DNA of 64,000 bases from Terrisporobacter glycolicus ATCC 14880 = DSM 1288. GTDB taxonomy: Bacteria > Bacillota > Clostridia > Peptostreptococcales > Peptostreptococcaceae. Shown piece after piece: positions 8,077 through 15,239 of this stretch. The stretch is from NCBI RefSeq assembly GCF_036812735.1, contig NZ_CP117523.1, positions 2,170,001 through 2,234,000 of the forward strand. The letters run 5' to 3'. The notes below the pieces were generated by a model, which saw only the letters and a list, made by a program, of their open reading frames with translations, was not told the DNA's origin and did no database searches. The first letter of the stretch is position 1. Every line of letters starts with the position of its first letter. Made by a program: the position numbers and the translations under genes.

Positions 8077-8406
8077 TTATTCGCTAAATATTTCGTACAT
8101 CCCCATAAAACCTTCTGATACTAATAGTTTACTTTCATTACCCTTTTGTAATTGAAATCCTCTACCTAATTGCTCAACAGTATAGCCTTCTGATTCCATA
8201 TAAGTTGTAAAATCTTCATAGGATTTACTTATATATCTTAGTGGTTTATCTGAAATTTTTTCGACTTTTTCTCCACCCATAGATATTTGTGCCAATCCTT
8301 TTAGTCCAACAAATGGATTAGCTATTTTAGAAGAGTAAGATATAGTTCCTAAAAGCATAACAATTACAATTAATACAAAGCATCCAATAATAATTTTTTT
8401 ACTCAA
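8077..8406 (-). CDS. Membrane-anchored small protein with TTG start
   Basis: The open frame extends upstream to 8595, but that part belongs to the truncated duplicate of the 7083-7523 gene. A TTG at 8406 with AAGGGGG 7 bases upstream begins a coherent 109-residue protein: SKKIIIGCFVLIVIVMLLGT is a membrane anchor, followed by KSYEDFTTYMESEGYTVEQL, GRGFQLQKGNE and EGFMGMYEIF. The conserved look of this C-terminal block suggests a real family, unnamed to me. A reader taking the first ATG would produce a false fusion. Confidence 0.75.
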   Translation of the reverse strand: MSKKIIIGCFVLIVIVMLLGTISYSSKIANPFVGLKGLAQISMGGEKVEKISDKPLRYISKSYEDFTTYMESEGYTVEQLGRGFQLQKGNESKLLVSEGFMGMYEIFSE

Positions 8407-8460
8407 GTTAATTCCCCCTTTTGATTGTTTAATTTTATATATTATACACAATCCACTATG

Positions 8461-8735
8461 AAAAAGATTAATAGCTCTTTTTATATGCCAGTAAATAATA
8501 GAATAGTCATCATCTACAAACCTTTTCATAAACATTAAAATTGGGCATAGTGTCATATGCTTATCTGGAGTCTCATTCCTAGATATTGCATACATTAAAT
8601 AACAATAATATTCCTTTTTACTTAATTTTGGAAAAGTATCTAGAATACTAGAAAAAGTGTATCCCCTGCTATACTTTCAAATATATCATAGGCTTTACTG
8701 TATAGTCCATCTTTAATTAATAATCTATTTTTCAT
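8461..8735 (-). pseudogene. Truncated, frameshifted copy of the 7083-7523 gene
   Basis: From the start codon at 8735 the sequence repeats the intact gene, but one base is missing from the C-run near 8665 (CCCCT against CCCCCT at 7440), which shifts the frame. The copy then ends abruptly at 8461 after the INLF codons, losing the last third. MYAISRNETPDKHM marks the continuing homology in the second frame. Confidence 0.85.
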
Positions 8736-8787
8736 CTTTTCACCCATCCATTGCCTATTTTAAAAACTTTATCTTTAACATATGTAG

Positions 8788-9378
8788 TTACTTCAATAAT
8801 TTAATTTTTTCACTATCTATAACTATTTCTTCTGCTAATACATTACATTCAAATATATCTCCTGCTTCAAAATAAATATTATAATCCTCTTCATGTTTTT
8901 GTTGGAATTTATTTTTCAAAATAATTCTTCTTTTATTGGAGCTATTATAATTTTTATTAAGTACTTTTATAGAAAATCCCTGTAGCATTAATCCATTTTC
9001 ATCCACAGAATTATAAATAAATGGGTGATTCCAATTTATTTTTTTAATATTCAATATTTCAACTTCATTAATAGTATTTTTTAACTGAGTAAACCCTTTA
9101 ATATAAATAGAGTTTTTTAATGTATTAAAATTTATTTCTTCAACACTTTGAAAATAAATTATCTCTTTTCCATCAGCTAAGTCCATATTAATATTTGCTC
9201 CTTTAGTAGCAAAATAGATCCCCCATAAAAATGACGTTATTATGGTAACAATAAGTAAAAATATTGATAATCTAATTACATGTATATAGTTTACATTTTG
9301 CTGTATCAACTCTAAGACTATACCCCCACACAAGGTAAAGCTCATGAATGTTAATAATATCGGTCTTTTATTTTCCAT
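8788..9378 (-). CDS. Two-helix membrane protein with soluble C-terminal domain
   Basis: A 196-residue protein with membrane segments at about residues 7-24 and 34-56, then about 140 soluble residues. The C-terminal end (FEAGDIFECNVLAEEIVID) follows a strand-rich region. The topology (two helices then a beta domain) matches the two tRNA_anti-like proteins nearby, but I cannot align the motif. The 3' end of this gene is included in the duplicated segment described at 7236-7590. Confidence 0.6.
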   Translation of the reverse strand: MENKRPILLTFMSFTLCGGIVLELIQQNVNYIHVIRLSIFLLIVTIITSFLWGIYFATKGANINMDLADGKEIIYFQSVEEINFNTLKNSIYIKGFTQLKNTINEVEILNIKKINWNHPFIYNSVDENGLMLQGFSIKVLNKNYNSSNKRRIILKNKFQQKHEEDYNIYFEAGDIFECNVLAEEIVIDSEKIKLLK

Positions 9379-9485
9379 TAACGTCTCCTTTAATTTGATA
9401 TATATTTATTATTTTTGTTCATTTATTTTGTCTGAGTCTTTTGATTGATAGGTATTAAAGGTTGTTTATTCTAATAATAAGTACC

Positions 9486-9630
9486 TTTGAGTTTTCTGAT
9501 TTGTCATTATGCCACTTTCTATTATAATATCAGTATCTTTAATTGGTATACGCTTATGATTTTTATCATAAGATCCATATTTAACTACTTGTTTTGTATC
9601 TATTATATGGTATAAGTATATAGTATTAAA
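9486..9630 (-). pseudogene. Remnant of a DUF3997-like lipoprotein gene
   Basis: The minus strand reads YHIIDTKQVVKYGSYDKNH and then RIPIKDTDIIIESG without a start, a signal peptide or the N-terminal half. It aligns with YYIVDTKEVVKYGPLTN in the protein at 22047-22994. It occupies most of the 305-base gap between the genes at 8788 and 9684; the rest is AT-rich with no other coding signal. Confidence 0.7.
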
Positions 9631-9635
9631 CGCAG

Positions 9636-9678
9636 AATTGGCACACCCTCATGACTATATCAACGGGGTGTGCCAATT
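9636..9678. terminator. Hairpin with 13-bp perfect stem
   Basis: AATTGGCACACCC (9636-9648) pairs with GGGTGTGCCAATT (9666-9678) across 17 bases. It lies 6 bases beyond the stop of the gene at 9684. No good T-run follows on either strand, so it may block or process transcripts rather than be a classic terminator. Confidence 0.6.
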
Positions 9679-9683
9679 AAACT

Positions 9684-10175
9684 CTAACTAACTACATTCA
9701 TGTTATCCAACATGGACTGCACTTTTTTAATCTTGTAAGGATTTACATACTGCGGATTAAGTGTTAATACTATTTTGTCCATTTTTTTCAAATGTAAAAC
9801 AAATTTTATTTCTCTTAACTTCACAGGAGTATTGGGAGTATGTCTAATAAAGGGAAACTTTTTTTCGTCTTTATCTTTCATCTCTTCTATTCCTTGTAAA
9901 TCATAATCGATCTCTGTTTTTAATATATCTTCTATATAAACTTTGTTTTTGTAATCACAAAAACTATATTGCATATAATCATCTATTATTGCTATATATC
10001 CATTATTTATAAAATCCACATATTTGATTTCTCCTATTTTCCCCAATTCATCTTTTATTGAATTTTCATAAGCTAACCTTTCTTTAACATTATCCTTTCT
10101 ATTAAAGTCTTTGGCTTGAACTAATGTTACAATAAAAGCTACAAATAATAATAAACTCGTTAAAACTAATACCAT
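9684..10175 (-). CDS. Exported or membrane-anchored protein of unknown function
   Basis: A 163-residue protein with one N-terminal hydrophobic segment (VLVLTSLLLFVAFIVTLVQA) and a soluble remainder with FINNGYIAIIDDYMQYSF and LHLKKMDKIVLTLNP. There is no lipobox Cys, so it is an anchored or secreted protein. The ribosome site is AAGGGG. It ends before a strong hairpin. No family recognised. Confidence 0.6.
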   Translation of the reverse strand: MVLVLTSLLLFVAFIVTLVQAKDFNRKDNVKERLAYENSIKDELGKIGEIKYVDFINNGYIAIIDDYMQYSFCDYKNKVYIEDILKTEIDYDLQGIEEMKDKDEKKFPFIRHTPNTPVKLREIKFVLHLKKMDKIVLTLNPQYVNPYKIKKVQSMLDNMNVVS

Positions 10176-10248
10176 TTTTTTACCCCTTTACCAATTATTT
10201 ACTTATATAGTAAACCTTTAATCTTTCAATTTCAACGTCATAGTTAAT

Positions 10249-11055
10249 CTAAATATTTGAAATTGTTCTTTCATATTTGTTATCAGAATCTTCTACTATT
10301 CTAATTTTGTTATTGTCTATCATATAATCAATTCTTGATGCATACCACCAATCCTCAACACCTAATGGATAGTACCCTAAGATTTCACCAATTAATCCAA
10401 CTTCTTTTATATGTTTAAACTTAAGATGTTTGTAAATTAAGTGATCATAAAAATCTATTGGAACTCCTATCAAACGCCCATTTACTACTGCTCTCAAAGG
10501 GCTGTTGTCTTCTACAAGCTCTAACCAGTTATTAGCAAACATTATTTTTTCTATTTTGGACATCTTTTTTTCATATTTAATAAGTTCACCAAATTTTTCA
10601 GGTATAACTTCTCCCCATTTTTCATATGCCATAACCGCATCCTGTATTTGTATATACTCAGGTAACTTTACAGTAAATATTTCATTGGAAATATCTTTTA
10701 ATATATTACATACGTAATAAAAACCACTCATAGCATATGGAGCATTGCTGTACCAAATTCTAATGGACTCTCCTTCTAATGCATACTTTATAAGCTTATC
10801 ATGTTCTTTTATATATTTTCTTCCTATCTGTTTAACTTCTTCTAAGCTTTCTTCAGTATAATCGTAAACATTTTGTGCATACATATCAAAAATAAGTTCA
10901 TCTCTATAAGGGCTATCTATATTTTCTCTAATATCACCAATATCTAACATTAAAGCAAGACAAATAACTTTATCGGTGCTTCCTGAAATAACTCCTTCTT
11001 CTATTGCTGCTTCCATCGATGCTGCTTCACTTTCTCCAAATAAAACTTCTATCAT
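10249..11055 (-). CDS. DUF1835/DUF3658 domain protein
   Basis: A 268-residue soluble protein. It opens MIEVLFGESEAASMEAA, the typical start of DUF1835 (a Rossmann-like beginning with a short strand and an F-G-x-S turn). The C-terminal third (PLRAVVNGRLIGVPIDFYD, followed by an EILGYYPLGVEDWW segment) fits DUF3658. The domain pair is widespread in Firmicutes; function is unknown. It is the most upstream large gene of the minus-strand island. Confidence 0.8.
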   Translation of the reverse strand: MIEVLFGESEAASMEAAIEEGVISGSTDKVICLALMLDIGDIRENIDSPYRDELIFDMYAQNVYDYTEESLEEVKQIGRKYIKEHDKLIKYALEGESIRIWYSNAPYAMSGFYYVCNILKDISNEIFTVKLPEYIQIQDAVMAYEKWGEVIPEKFGELIKYEKKMSKIEKIMFANNWLELVEDNSPLRAVVNGRLIGVPIDFYDHLIYKHLKFKHIKEVGLIGEILGYYPLGVEDWWYASRIDYMIDNNKIRIVEDSDNKYERTISNI

Positions 11056-11102
11056 AAATTTCTCCTCTTTAGTAATTTAAATACCACATATAGTATAAAT
11101 TT

Positions 11103-11270
11103 TTATTTGTTAACTTTAATTGCTATTATGGCATAAATAAGTAAAATTATTAAAGCAGTTACATTTATAATGGCTTGGAGATTGGATTTATCAAGAAAAA
11201 AGTTTGTAATAAATACAATTCCAGTAATTATAATTAAAAAGTTATAGCTATTGAAAAAAAACTTTTTCAT
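11103..11270 (-). CDS. Small two-helix membrane protein
   Basis: A 55-residue protein (MKKFFFNSYNFLIIITGIVF at the start) with two hydrophobic segments separated by FFLDKSNLQ. The start at 11270 follows GGAGGT by 6 bases, better than the upstream ATG at 11315. No family recognised. Confidence 0.55.
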   Translation of the reverse strand: MKKFFFNSYNFLIIITGIVFITNFFLDKSNLQAIINVTALIILLIYAIIAIKVNK

Positions 11271-11471
11271 AGAATACCTCCATATATTTATATATTCTAA
11301 TTTTGTAACTACCATTTTTTGGATTTAACTCCTAATCTCATTATACATTAAATATAAATAAACTTATCTTAAGATTTCTTATAGTAATTAAATCAAGATT
11401 TATAATATTTTTGTAGTAAAAATTAACTATTTTAAAATGCTTATTTTAATCATAAAATAAGTAATATAAAG

Positions 11472-11511
11472 AAAAGGTGTGTATCCTTTAAATTAGATAC
11501 ACACCCTTTTT
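11472..11511 (-). terminator. Terminator downstream of acr3
   Basis: AAAAGGTGTGTATC pairs with GATACACACCCTTTT. It lies 23 bases after the acr3 stop (reading the minus strand) and is close in sequence to the terminator at 2202-2240. Confidence 0.85.
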
Positions 11512-11533
11512 AAAATCCTATATGAATTTTTTA

Positions 11534-12595
11534 TTAAGAAAAATTCTTTTTAGTTTTATTAGCTATCCATACAAGGCAAAGCATTACTGGAACTTCAACA
11601 AGTACTCCAACAACAGTAGCTAGTGCTGCTCCTGAATTAAGTCCAAATAAACTAATAGCCACTGCAACTGCCAGTTCAAAGAAGTTACTAGCACCAATCA
11701 TACCAGCTGGGGCTGCTACATCATGTGGTAACTTCCATACCTTACACCATCCATATGCTAAAAAGAATATAAAGAATGTTTGTATTGTAAGAGGTATAGC
11801 AATTAATCCTATGTGAACTGGATTATCTATTATCTTTTGTCCTTGGAAAGCAAATAGTATTACTAATGTTAATAATAATCCAACTACTGTTATCCCACTA
11901 AATTTGGCTAAAAATACATTTTCAAAATAATCTAATCCTTTTTTCTTTATTATCATAGTTCTAGAAAAATATCCTGCAACAAATGGTATTATTACAAATA
12001 ATACAACTGATAGTAATAATGTATCCATTGGAACAGCTACATTAGTTACACCAAGTAAAAATGCCACAATTGGAGCAAAGGCTATTAATAATATAAGATC
12101 ATTAACTGCTACTTGAACTAATGTATATGCAGGATTTCCTTTTGTTAAATGACTCCACACAAATACCATTGCCGTACAAGGGGCTGCACCAAGCAGTACT
12201 GCTCCTGCCAAATATTCTTTTGCCAAATCAGCTGGAATTATATTTTTAAATACTATCATTAAAAAGAAATACGCTATTGCATACATAGTAAAAGGTTTAA
12301 TTAACCAGTTAGTTCCACAAGTTACAATTAAGCCTTTCTTTTGTTTTGTAGCATCTTTTATGGCTGAAAAATCTATTTTTAACATCATAGGATAAATCAT
12401 CAACCAAATTAATATTGCTACAGGTATGGACACTTGGGCATAAGTAAACTTATCTAAGGTTTGTGGAATTTGTGGTAAATATACACCAATCAGAACTCCT
12501 ACTACTATACATAGTGCCACCCAAATTGTTAGATATTTTTCAAATAAACCAAGTCCGCCCTCTTTATAGCTTTCATCAATATTTTTATTACTCAT
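11534..12595 (-). CDS. acr3: Arsenite efflux permease Acr3
   Basis: A 353-residue, ten-helix permease of the BASS superfamily that exports As(III) across the membrane using the proton motive force. GAAPCTAMVFVWS holds the Cys that is essential in characterised Acr3 proteins, and GASNFFELAVAVAI holds the conserved Glu. The length is normal. It belongs to the ars locus with arsM, a phosphoesterase and arsR, but has its own upstream palindrome (12617-12642), so it is probably induced separately by ArsR release. Confidence 0.95.
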   Translation of the reverse strand: MSNKNIDESYKEGGLGLFEKYLTIWVALCIVVGVLIGVYLPQIPQTLDKFTYAQVSIPVAILIWLMIYPMMLKIDFSAIKDATKQKKGLIVTCGTNWLIKPFTMYAIAYFFLMIVFKNIIPADLAKEYLAGAVLLGAAPCTAMVFVWSHLTKGNPAYTLVQVAVNDLILLIAFAPIVAFLLGVTNVAVPMDTLLLSVVLFVIIPFVAGYFSRTMIIKKKGLDYFENVFLAKFSGITVVGLLLTLVILFAFQGQKIIDNPVHIGLIAIPLTIQTFFIFFLAYGWCKVWKLPHDVAAPAGMIGASNFFELAVAVAISLFGLNSGAALATVVGVLVEVPVMLCLVWIANKTKKNFS

Positions 12596-12616
12596 AATTT
12601 CCCTCCTTGTTATATA

Positions 12617-12642
12617 ATCATATTCAAATATATGAATATGAT
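12617..12642 (-). promoter_or_regulatory. Probable ArsR operator upstream of acr3
   Basis: ATCATATTCA (12617-12626) and TGAATATGAT (12633-12642) form a perfect 10-bp inverted repeat around six bases. The left arm recurs identically in front of arsR (14665-14674). ArsR-family operators have this form (12-2-12-like AT-rich palindromes). Binding here would block acr3 transcription. Confidence 0.75.
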
Positions 12643-12707
12643 GTTTTAAAATTATACTAAGAACAAAGTAAGTCCCTTTATCCTTAGTTGATATATAATT
12701 TCATAAT

Positions 12708-13466
12708 TTATTTAGTAGCTGTAACTGATGCAGACATAATATATTCGCCAACCTTTAAGTTGTGTCCCCACTTAGCTTCATATTCTTTAGACACAGGCTT
12801 TACATCTATATTTATATTTTTAAATCCTGATTTTTCTAAATAATTTTCCAACTCTTCAACTGAAGAGGCACCTGTAACTCAGCCACAATACAGCTTTTCA
12901 TCTTGTTTCATTTCACAAGTTAACTCTTTCATAAGCACTATATCTGATATAGAAACCCTCCCACCAGGTTTTAATACACGATAAGCTTCATCGTATACTC
13001 TTTGTTTATTTGGAGATAAGTTTATTACACAATTTGATATAATTATATCTACAACATTATCAGCAACAGGTAAATTTTCTATTTCACCAAGTCTAAAATC
13101 CACGTTAGTATAATTATTGTCTATTGCATTTTTTCTTGCTTGTGTTAACATTTCTGGTGTCATATCTACACCAATTACAAATCCATTTTTTCCCACTTTT
13201 TTTGATGAAAGAAAACAATCAAATCCTGCTCCACTACCTAAGTCTAGAACAGTTTCTCCTTCTTTTATATTTGCTATAAGATGAGGGTTTCCACAGCCAA
13301 GACCAAGGTTAGAATTTTCTGGAACAACATCTAGTTCTTCCTCTGAATATCCAATACTCTTTGAAATATCTTCTCCACAACATCCAAGTTTTGACTCTTT
13401 AGTTACTATTTTTTTATAACTGTCTCTAACAGTATTTCTAATATCATTTTTATTAAAATCATTCAT
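12708..13466 (-). CDS. arsM: Arsenite methyltransferase ArsM with predicted selenocysteine
   Basis: An S-adenosylmethionine-dependent As(III) methyltransferase. The SAM site is VLDLGSGAGFDC (about residues 71-82) with GVDMTPEML; the As-binding cysteines appear as KLGCCGED, LGLGCGNP and SNCVINL. The frame meets TGA at 12879-12881 just where other ArsM proteins carry the last As-binding Cys (W-x-G-C-x-x-G-A). Reading through gives LYCG-U-VTGASSVEELEN and 56 more residues of normal ArsM C-terminus, ending at TAA (12708). Length 252, normal for the family; stopping at TGA would lose 57 residues. A SECIS-like hairpin follows. Codon 196 would be selenocysteine. Confidence 0.88.
12852..12881 (-). 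promoter_or_regulatory. TGA codon and SECIS-like hairpin in arsM
   Basis: TGA (12881-12879, minus strand) is followed after 11 bases by CTCTTC-AGTT-GAAGAG, a perfect 6-bp stem. The loop starts 17 bases after TGA and has G as its second base. Bacterial SECIS elements need a short apical loop with a G in its first two positions, 16-37 bases from TGA; this fits. Confidence 0.75.
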
Positions 13467-13513
13467 TTTATATTTACCTCCTCTATTAAGTTTCCTAATT
13501 AAATAAAATCTTT

Positions 13514-14257
13514 TTACTTTGCGCTACCTTTTCTCAAAAGACCTGCAAAGCTATTTGGTAGTATTTCATTTTCTTCAATTTCTTTAGCTGCTATTTCATA
13601 ATCATAATTTACCTCTACTATTTCAACATTAATTGTAGAAGGTGTTTTATTTATTTCATCACCATTTTTAATATCTATTATTACATAATTGGCTTCAGGC
13701 TTATTAGTTTTAGGCTTTCCCACACTGCCTGCATTTACTAGTAGTTTTTGTCCATACTGTTTAAAATAAGGTATATGAGTGTGACCACAAACTAAAATAT
13801 CTTCTTTTATTTCACTCATTACTTCCTCTGCTTCTTTGGAGTTTTCTTTTAAATATTCATTTATTAGCCTAGTACTTCCATGAACAAATCTTATAGTTTT
13901 GTTGTTAAATGTAAGAATTAGTTCCTTTGGCAAATTTCTTAAATATGCTTTATTTTCATCACTAGTTTTTTCTAAAGTAAAAGTCATGGATGCACTGGCT
14001 TTTTGTGCATCTTTAGGATCTGGATAATCACAACCACAAACCAGTCTATAATTTCCTATGGCGTCATCATAGTTGCCCATTATTGATAACACTTTATTTT
14101 TTCTTATGGTATTTATAACTTCATTTGGTCTAGTAGCATAACCTACCAAATCCCCTGTACATACAATCAAATCAACATTTCTTTTTTCAATATCTTTTAA
14201 TACTGCATCAAGGGCGTAAATATTGCTATGTATATCTGATATAACTCCTATTTTCAT
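13514..14257 (-). CDS. Metallophosphoesterase of the ars operon
   Basis: A 247-residue calcineurin-like phosphoesterase. The five metal-site motifs are present: DIHSN (residues 8-12), GDLVGYATRP, GNYDD, HG (in RFVHGS) and GHTH. The insert VCGCDYPDP is typical of a YfcE-related group. The substrate is not known; phosphodiester or phosphomonoester hydrolysis is likely. It lies between arsR and arsM with a 47-base gap to arsM, so it is part of the arsenic-regulated unit. Confidence 0.85.
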   Translation of the reverse strand: MKIGVISDIHSNIYALDAVLKDIEKRNVDLIVCTGDLVGYATRPNEVINTIRKNKVLSIMGNYDDAIGNYRLVCGCDYPDPKDAQKASASMTFTLEKTSDENKAYLRNLPKELILTFNNKTIRFVHGSTRLINEYLKENSKEAEEVMSEIKEDILVCGHTHIPYFKQYGQKLLVNAGSVGKPKTNKPEANYVIIDIKNGDEINKTPSTINVEIVEVNYDYEIAAKEIEENEILPNSFAGLLRKGSAK

Positions 14258-14269
14258 CGATTATTCTCC

Positions 14270-14644
14270 TTATCTCATGCCTTCTTGATTTTTTACTTTC
14301 TCTATAGATTCACAACACATTCCTTCATTTTTCAATTTTATTAGATTTTCATAATCATTGTTTAGTTTCTCTATATTGCATAATTCTTTTTCAATAATAT
14401 CTTTTAGAAACTTGTGCTCATTAATTGTTTCTTCATTTATTTTGTAGTAAACATATTTAGCTTCTTTGTAGTAATTAACTAACTTGGCATTCATCAATTT
14501 GTTCAAATGCCTAGACGCATTTGATTGCGAAATTCCTAAAACTACTTCTATTTCACAAACACATAAGTCACCATGACTTAAGATGTTTATTATCCTCAGT
14601 CTTGTATCATCACCAAGAGCTTTTAACATTTGTATTAATTCCAC
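14270..14644 (-). CDS. arsR: ArsR-family arsenite-responsive repressor
   Basis: A 124-residue winged-helix repressor. DLCVCEIEVVLG carries the classical C-V-C As(III) site in the third helix, and ISQSNASRHLNKL is the recognition helix. A CC pair near the C-terminus (EGMCCES) may add ligands. The start is GTG with AGAGGT 6 bases upstream. It heads the minus-strand set arsR, phosphoesterase, arsM; the phosphoesterase gene starts 12 bases after its stop. A palindrome overlaps its promoter region, so autoregulation is likely. Confidence 0.92.
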   Translation of the reverse strand: MELIQMLKALGDDTRLRIINILSHGDLCVCEIEVVLGISQSNASRHLNKLMNAKLVNYYKEAKYVYYKINEETINEHKFLKDIIEKELCNIEKLNNDYENLIKLKNEGMCCESIEKVKNQEGMR

Positions 14645-14664
14645 TGTGTCACCTCTTTTATATA

Positions 14665-14690
14665 ATCATATTCACTTATACTCATATGAT
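14665..14690 (-). promoter_or_regulatory. Probable ArsR operator upstream of arsR
   Basis: ATCATATTCA (14665-14674) and ATATGAT (14684-14690) form an inverted repeat about 20 bases before the arsR start. The left arm is identical to that of the acr3 palindrome. Seven bases pair perfectly. Confidence 0.65.
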
Positions 14691-14732
14691 ATGTTATCAG
14701 TAAAGATTTGTAAACTGATTTTCTTAAAATAT

Positions 14733-14748
14733 ATCAATTTTTTTTGAT
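14733..14748 (+). promoter_or_regulatory. Inverted repeat upstream of the second arsR-type gene
   Basis: ATCAA-TTTTTT-TTGAT. An identical 16-base element lies downstream of the gene (15122-15137). Nearer the start, TCAAATAATTTGA overlaps TTTGATATAATAA, a -10-like TATAAT box (about 14803-14819). These look like binding sites for the small ArsR-type regulator, different in sequence from the ars operators. Confidence 0.5.
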
Positions 14749-14837
14749 TTAATAATTATATTTTGTCCATATTAATAATAAATATTTTTATTAGTTTCAA
14801 ATAATTTGATATAATAATTAATAATGGAGGTATTAAT

Positions 14838-15110
14838 ATGGTAAATTTCGAATTAATCTTTAAATCATTATCTGATCCTATCAGATTACAAATATTAAAA
14901 AAACTATACTCTGAGGAAAGTGTCTGTGTTTGCAAGTTAGTAGATATGTTTGATATATCTCAATCAAAACTTTCATATCACTTAAAAATGCTACTTTCTG
15001 TAAACCTTATAAGTAAAACTTCCATGGGAAAATGGAATTATTATTCTGTTAACAAAGATAGTTTATCAAGAGTTTTAACTTATGAAGTAATTCAAAAATT
15101 ATTTTTATAG
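14838..15110 (+). CDS. Second ArsR-family metalloregulator
   Basis: A 90-residue winged-helix protein, divergent from arsR. ESVCVCKLVDMF again has the C-V-C pair of thiol-metal sensing ArsR proteins, and ISQSKLSYHLKMLLSVNLI is the recognition helix. The ribosome site is GGAGGT. It is shorter than the first ArsR and lacks its C-terminal CC. It has no clear target beside it except itself, so autoregulation or control of the neighbouring ars genes by a distinct operator is likely. Confidence 0.88.
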   Translation: MVNFELIFKSLSDPIRLQILKKLYSEESVCVCKLVDMFDISQSKLSYHLKMLLSVNLISKTSMGKWNYYSVNKDSLSRVLTYEVIQKLFL

Positions 15111-15121
15111 AAAGATATTAA

Positions 15122-15137
15122 ATCAATTTTTTTTGAT
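15122..15137 (+). repeat. Downstream copy of the second ArsR-type palindrome
   Basis: ATCAATTTTTTTTGAT, identical to 14733-14748, followed by ATATAATA and then by a terminator. It may be an operator or part of a decayed promoter. Confidence 0.4.
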
Positions 15138-15149
15138 ATAATAAATATA

Positions 15150-15181
15150 AAAAAGAATATCCATTATGGATATTCTTTTTT
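15150..15181. terminator. Bidirectional terminator between arsR2 and murJ
   Basis: AAAAAGAATATCC and GGATATTCTTTTT pair perfectly around a short loop. The convergent genes on either side can both use it. Confidence 0.85.
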
Positions 15182-15239
15182 GTATTTTATCTTAAATTCA
15201 TTTAAACTTTTCTTGTATAACTTAATTATCTGAGCTACT

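Noticed and set aside
9636-9678. Perfect hairpin as a possible mobile-element end
   Set aside because: Single copy in the window, no partner end and no target duplication; a transcription hairpin is enough to explain it.
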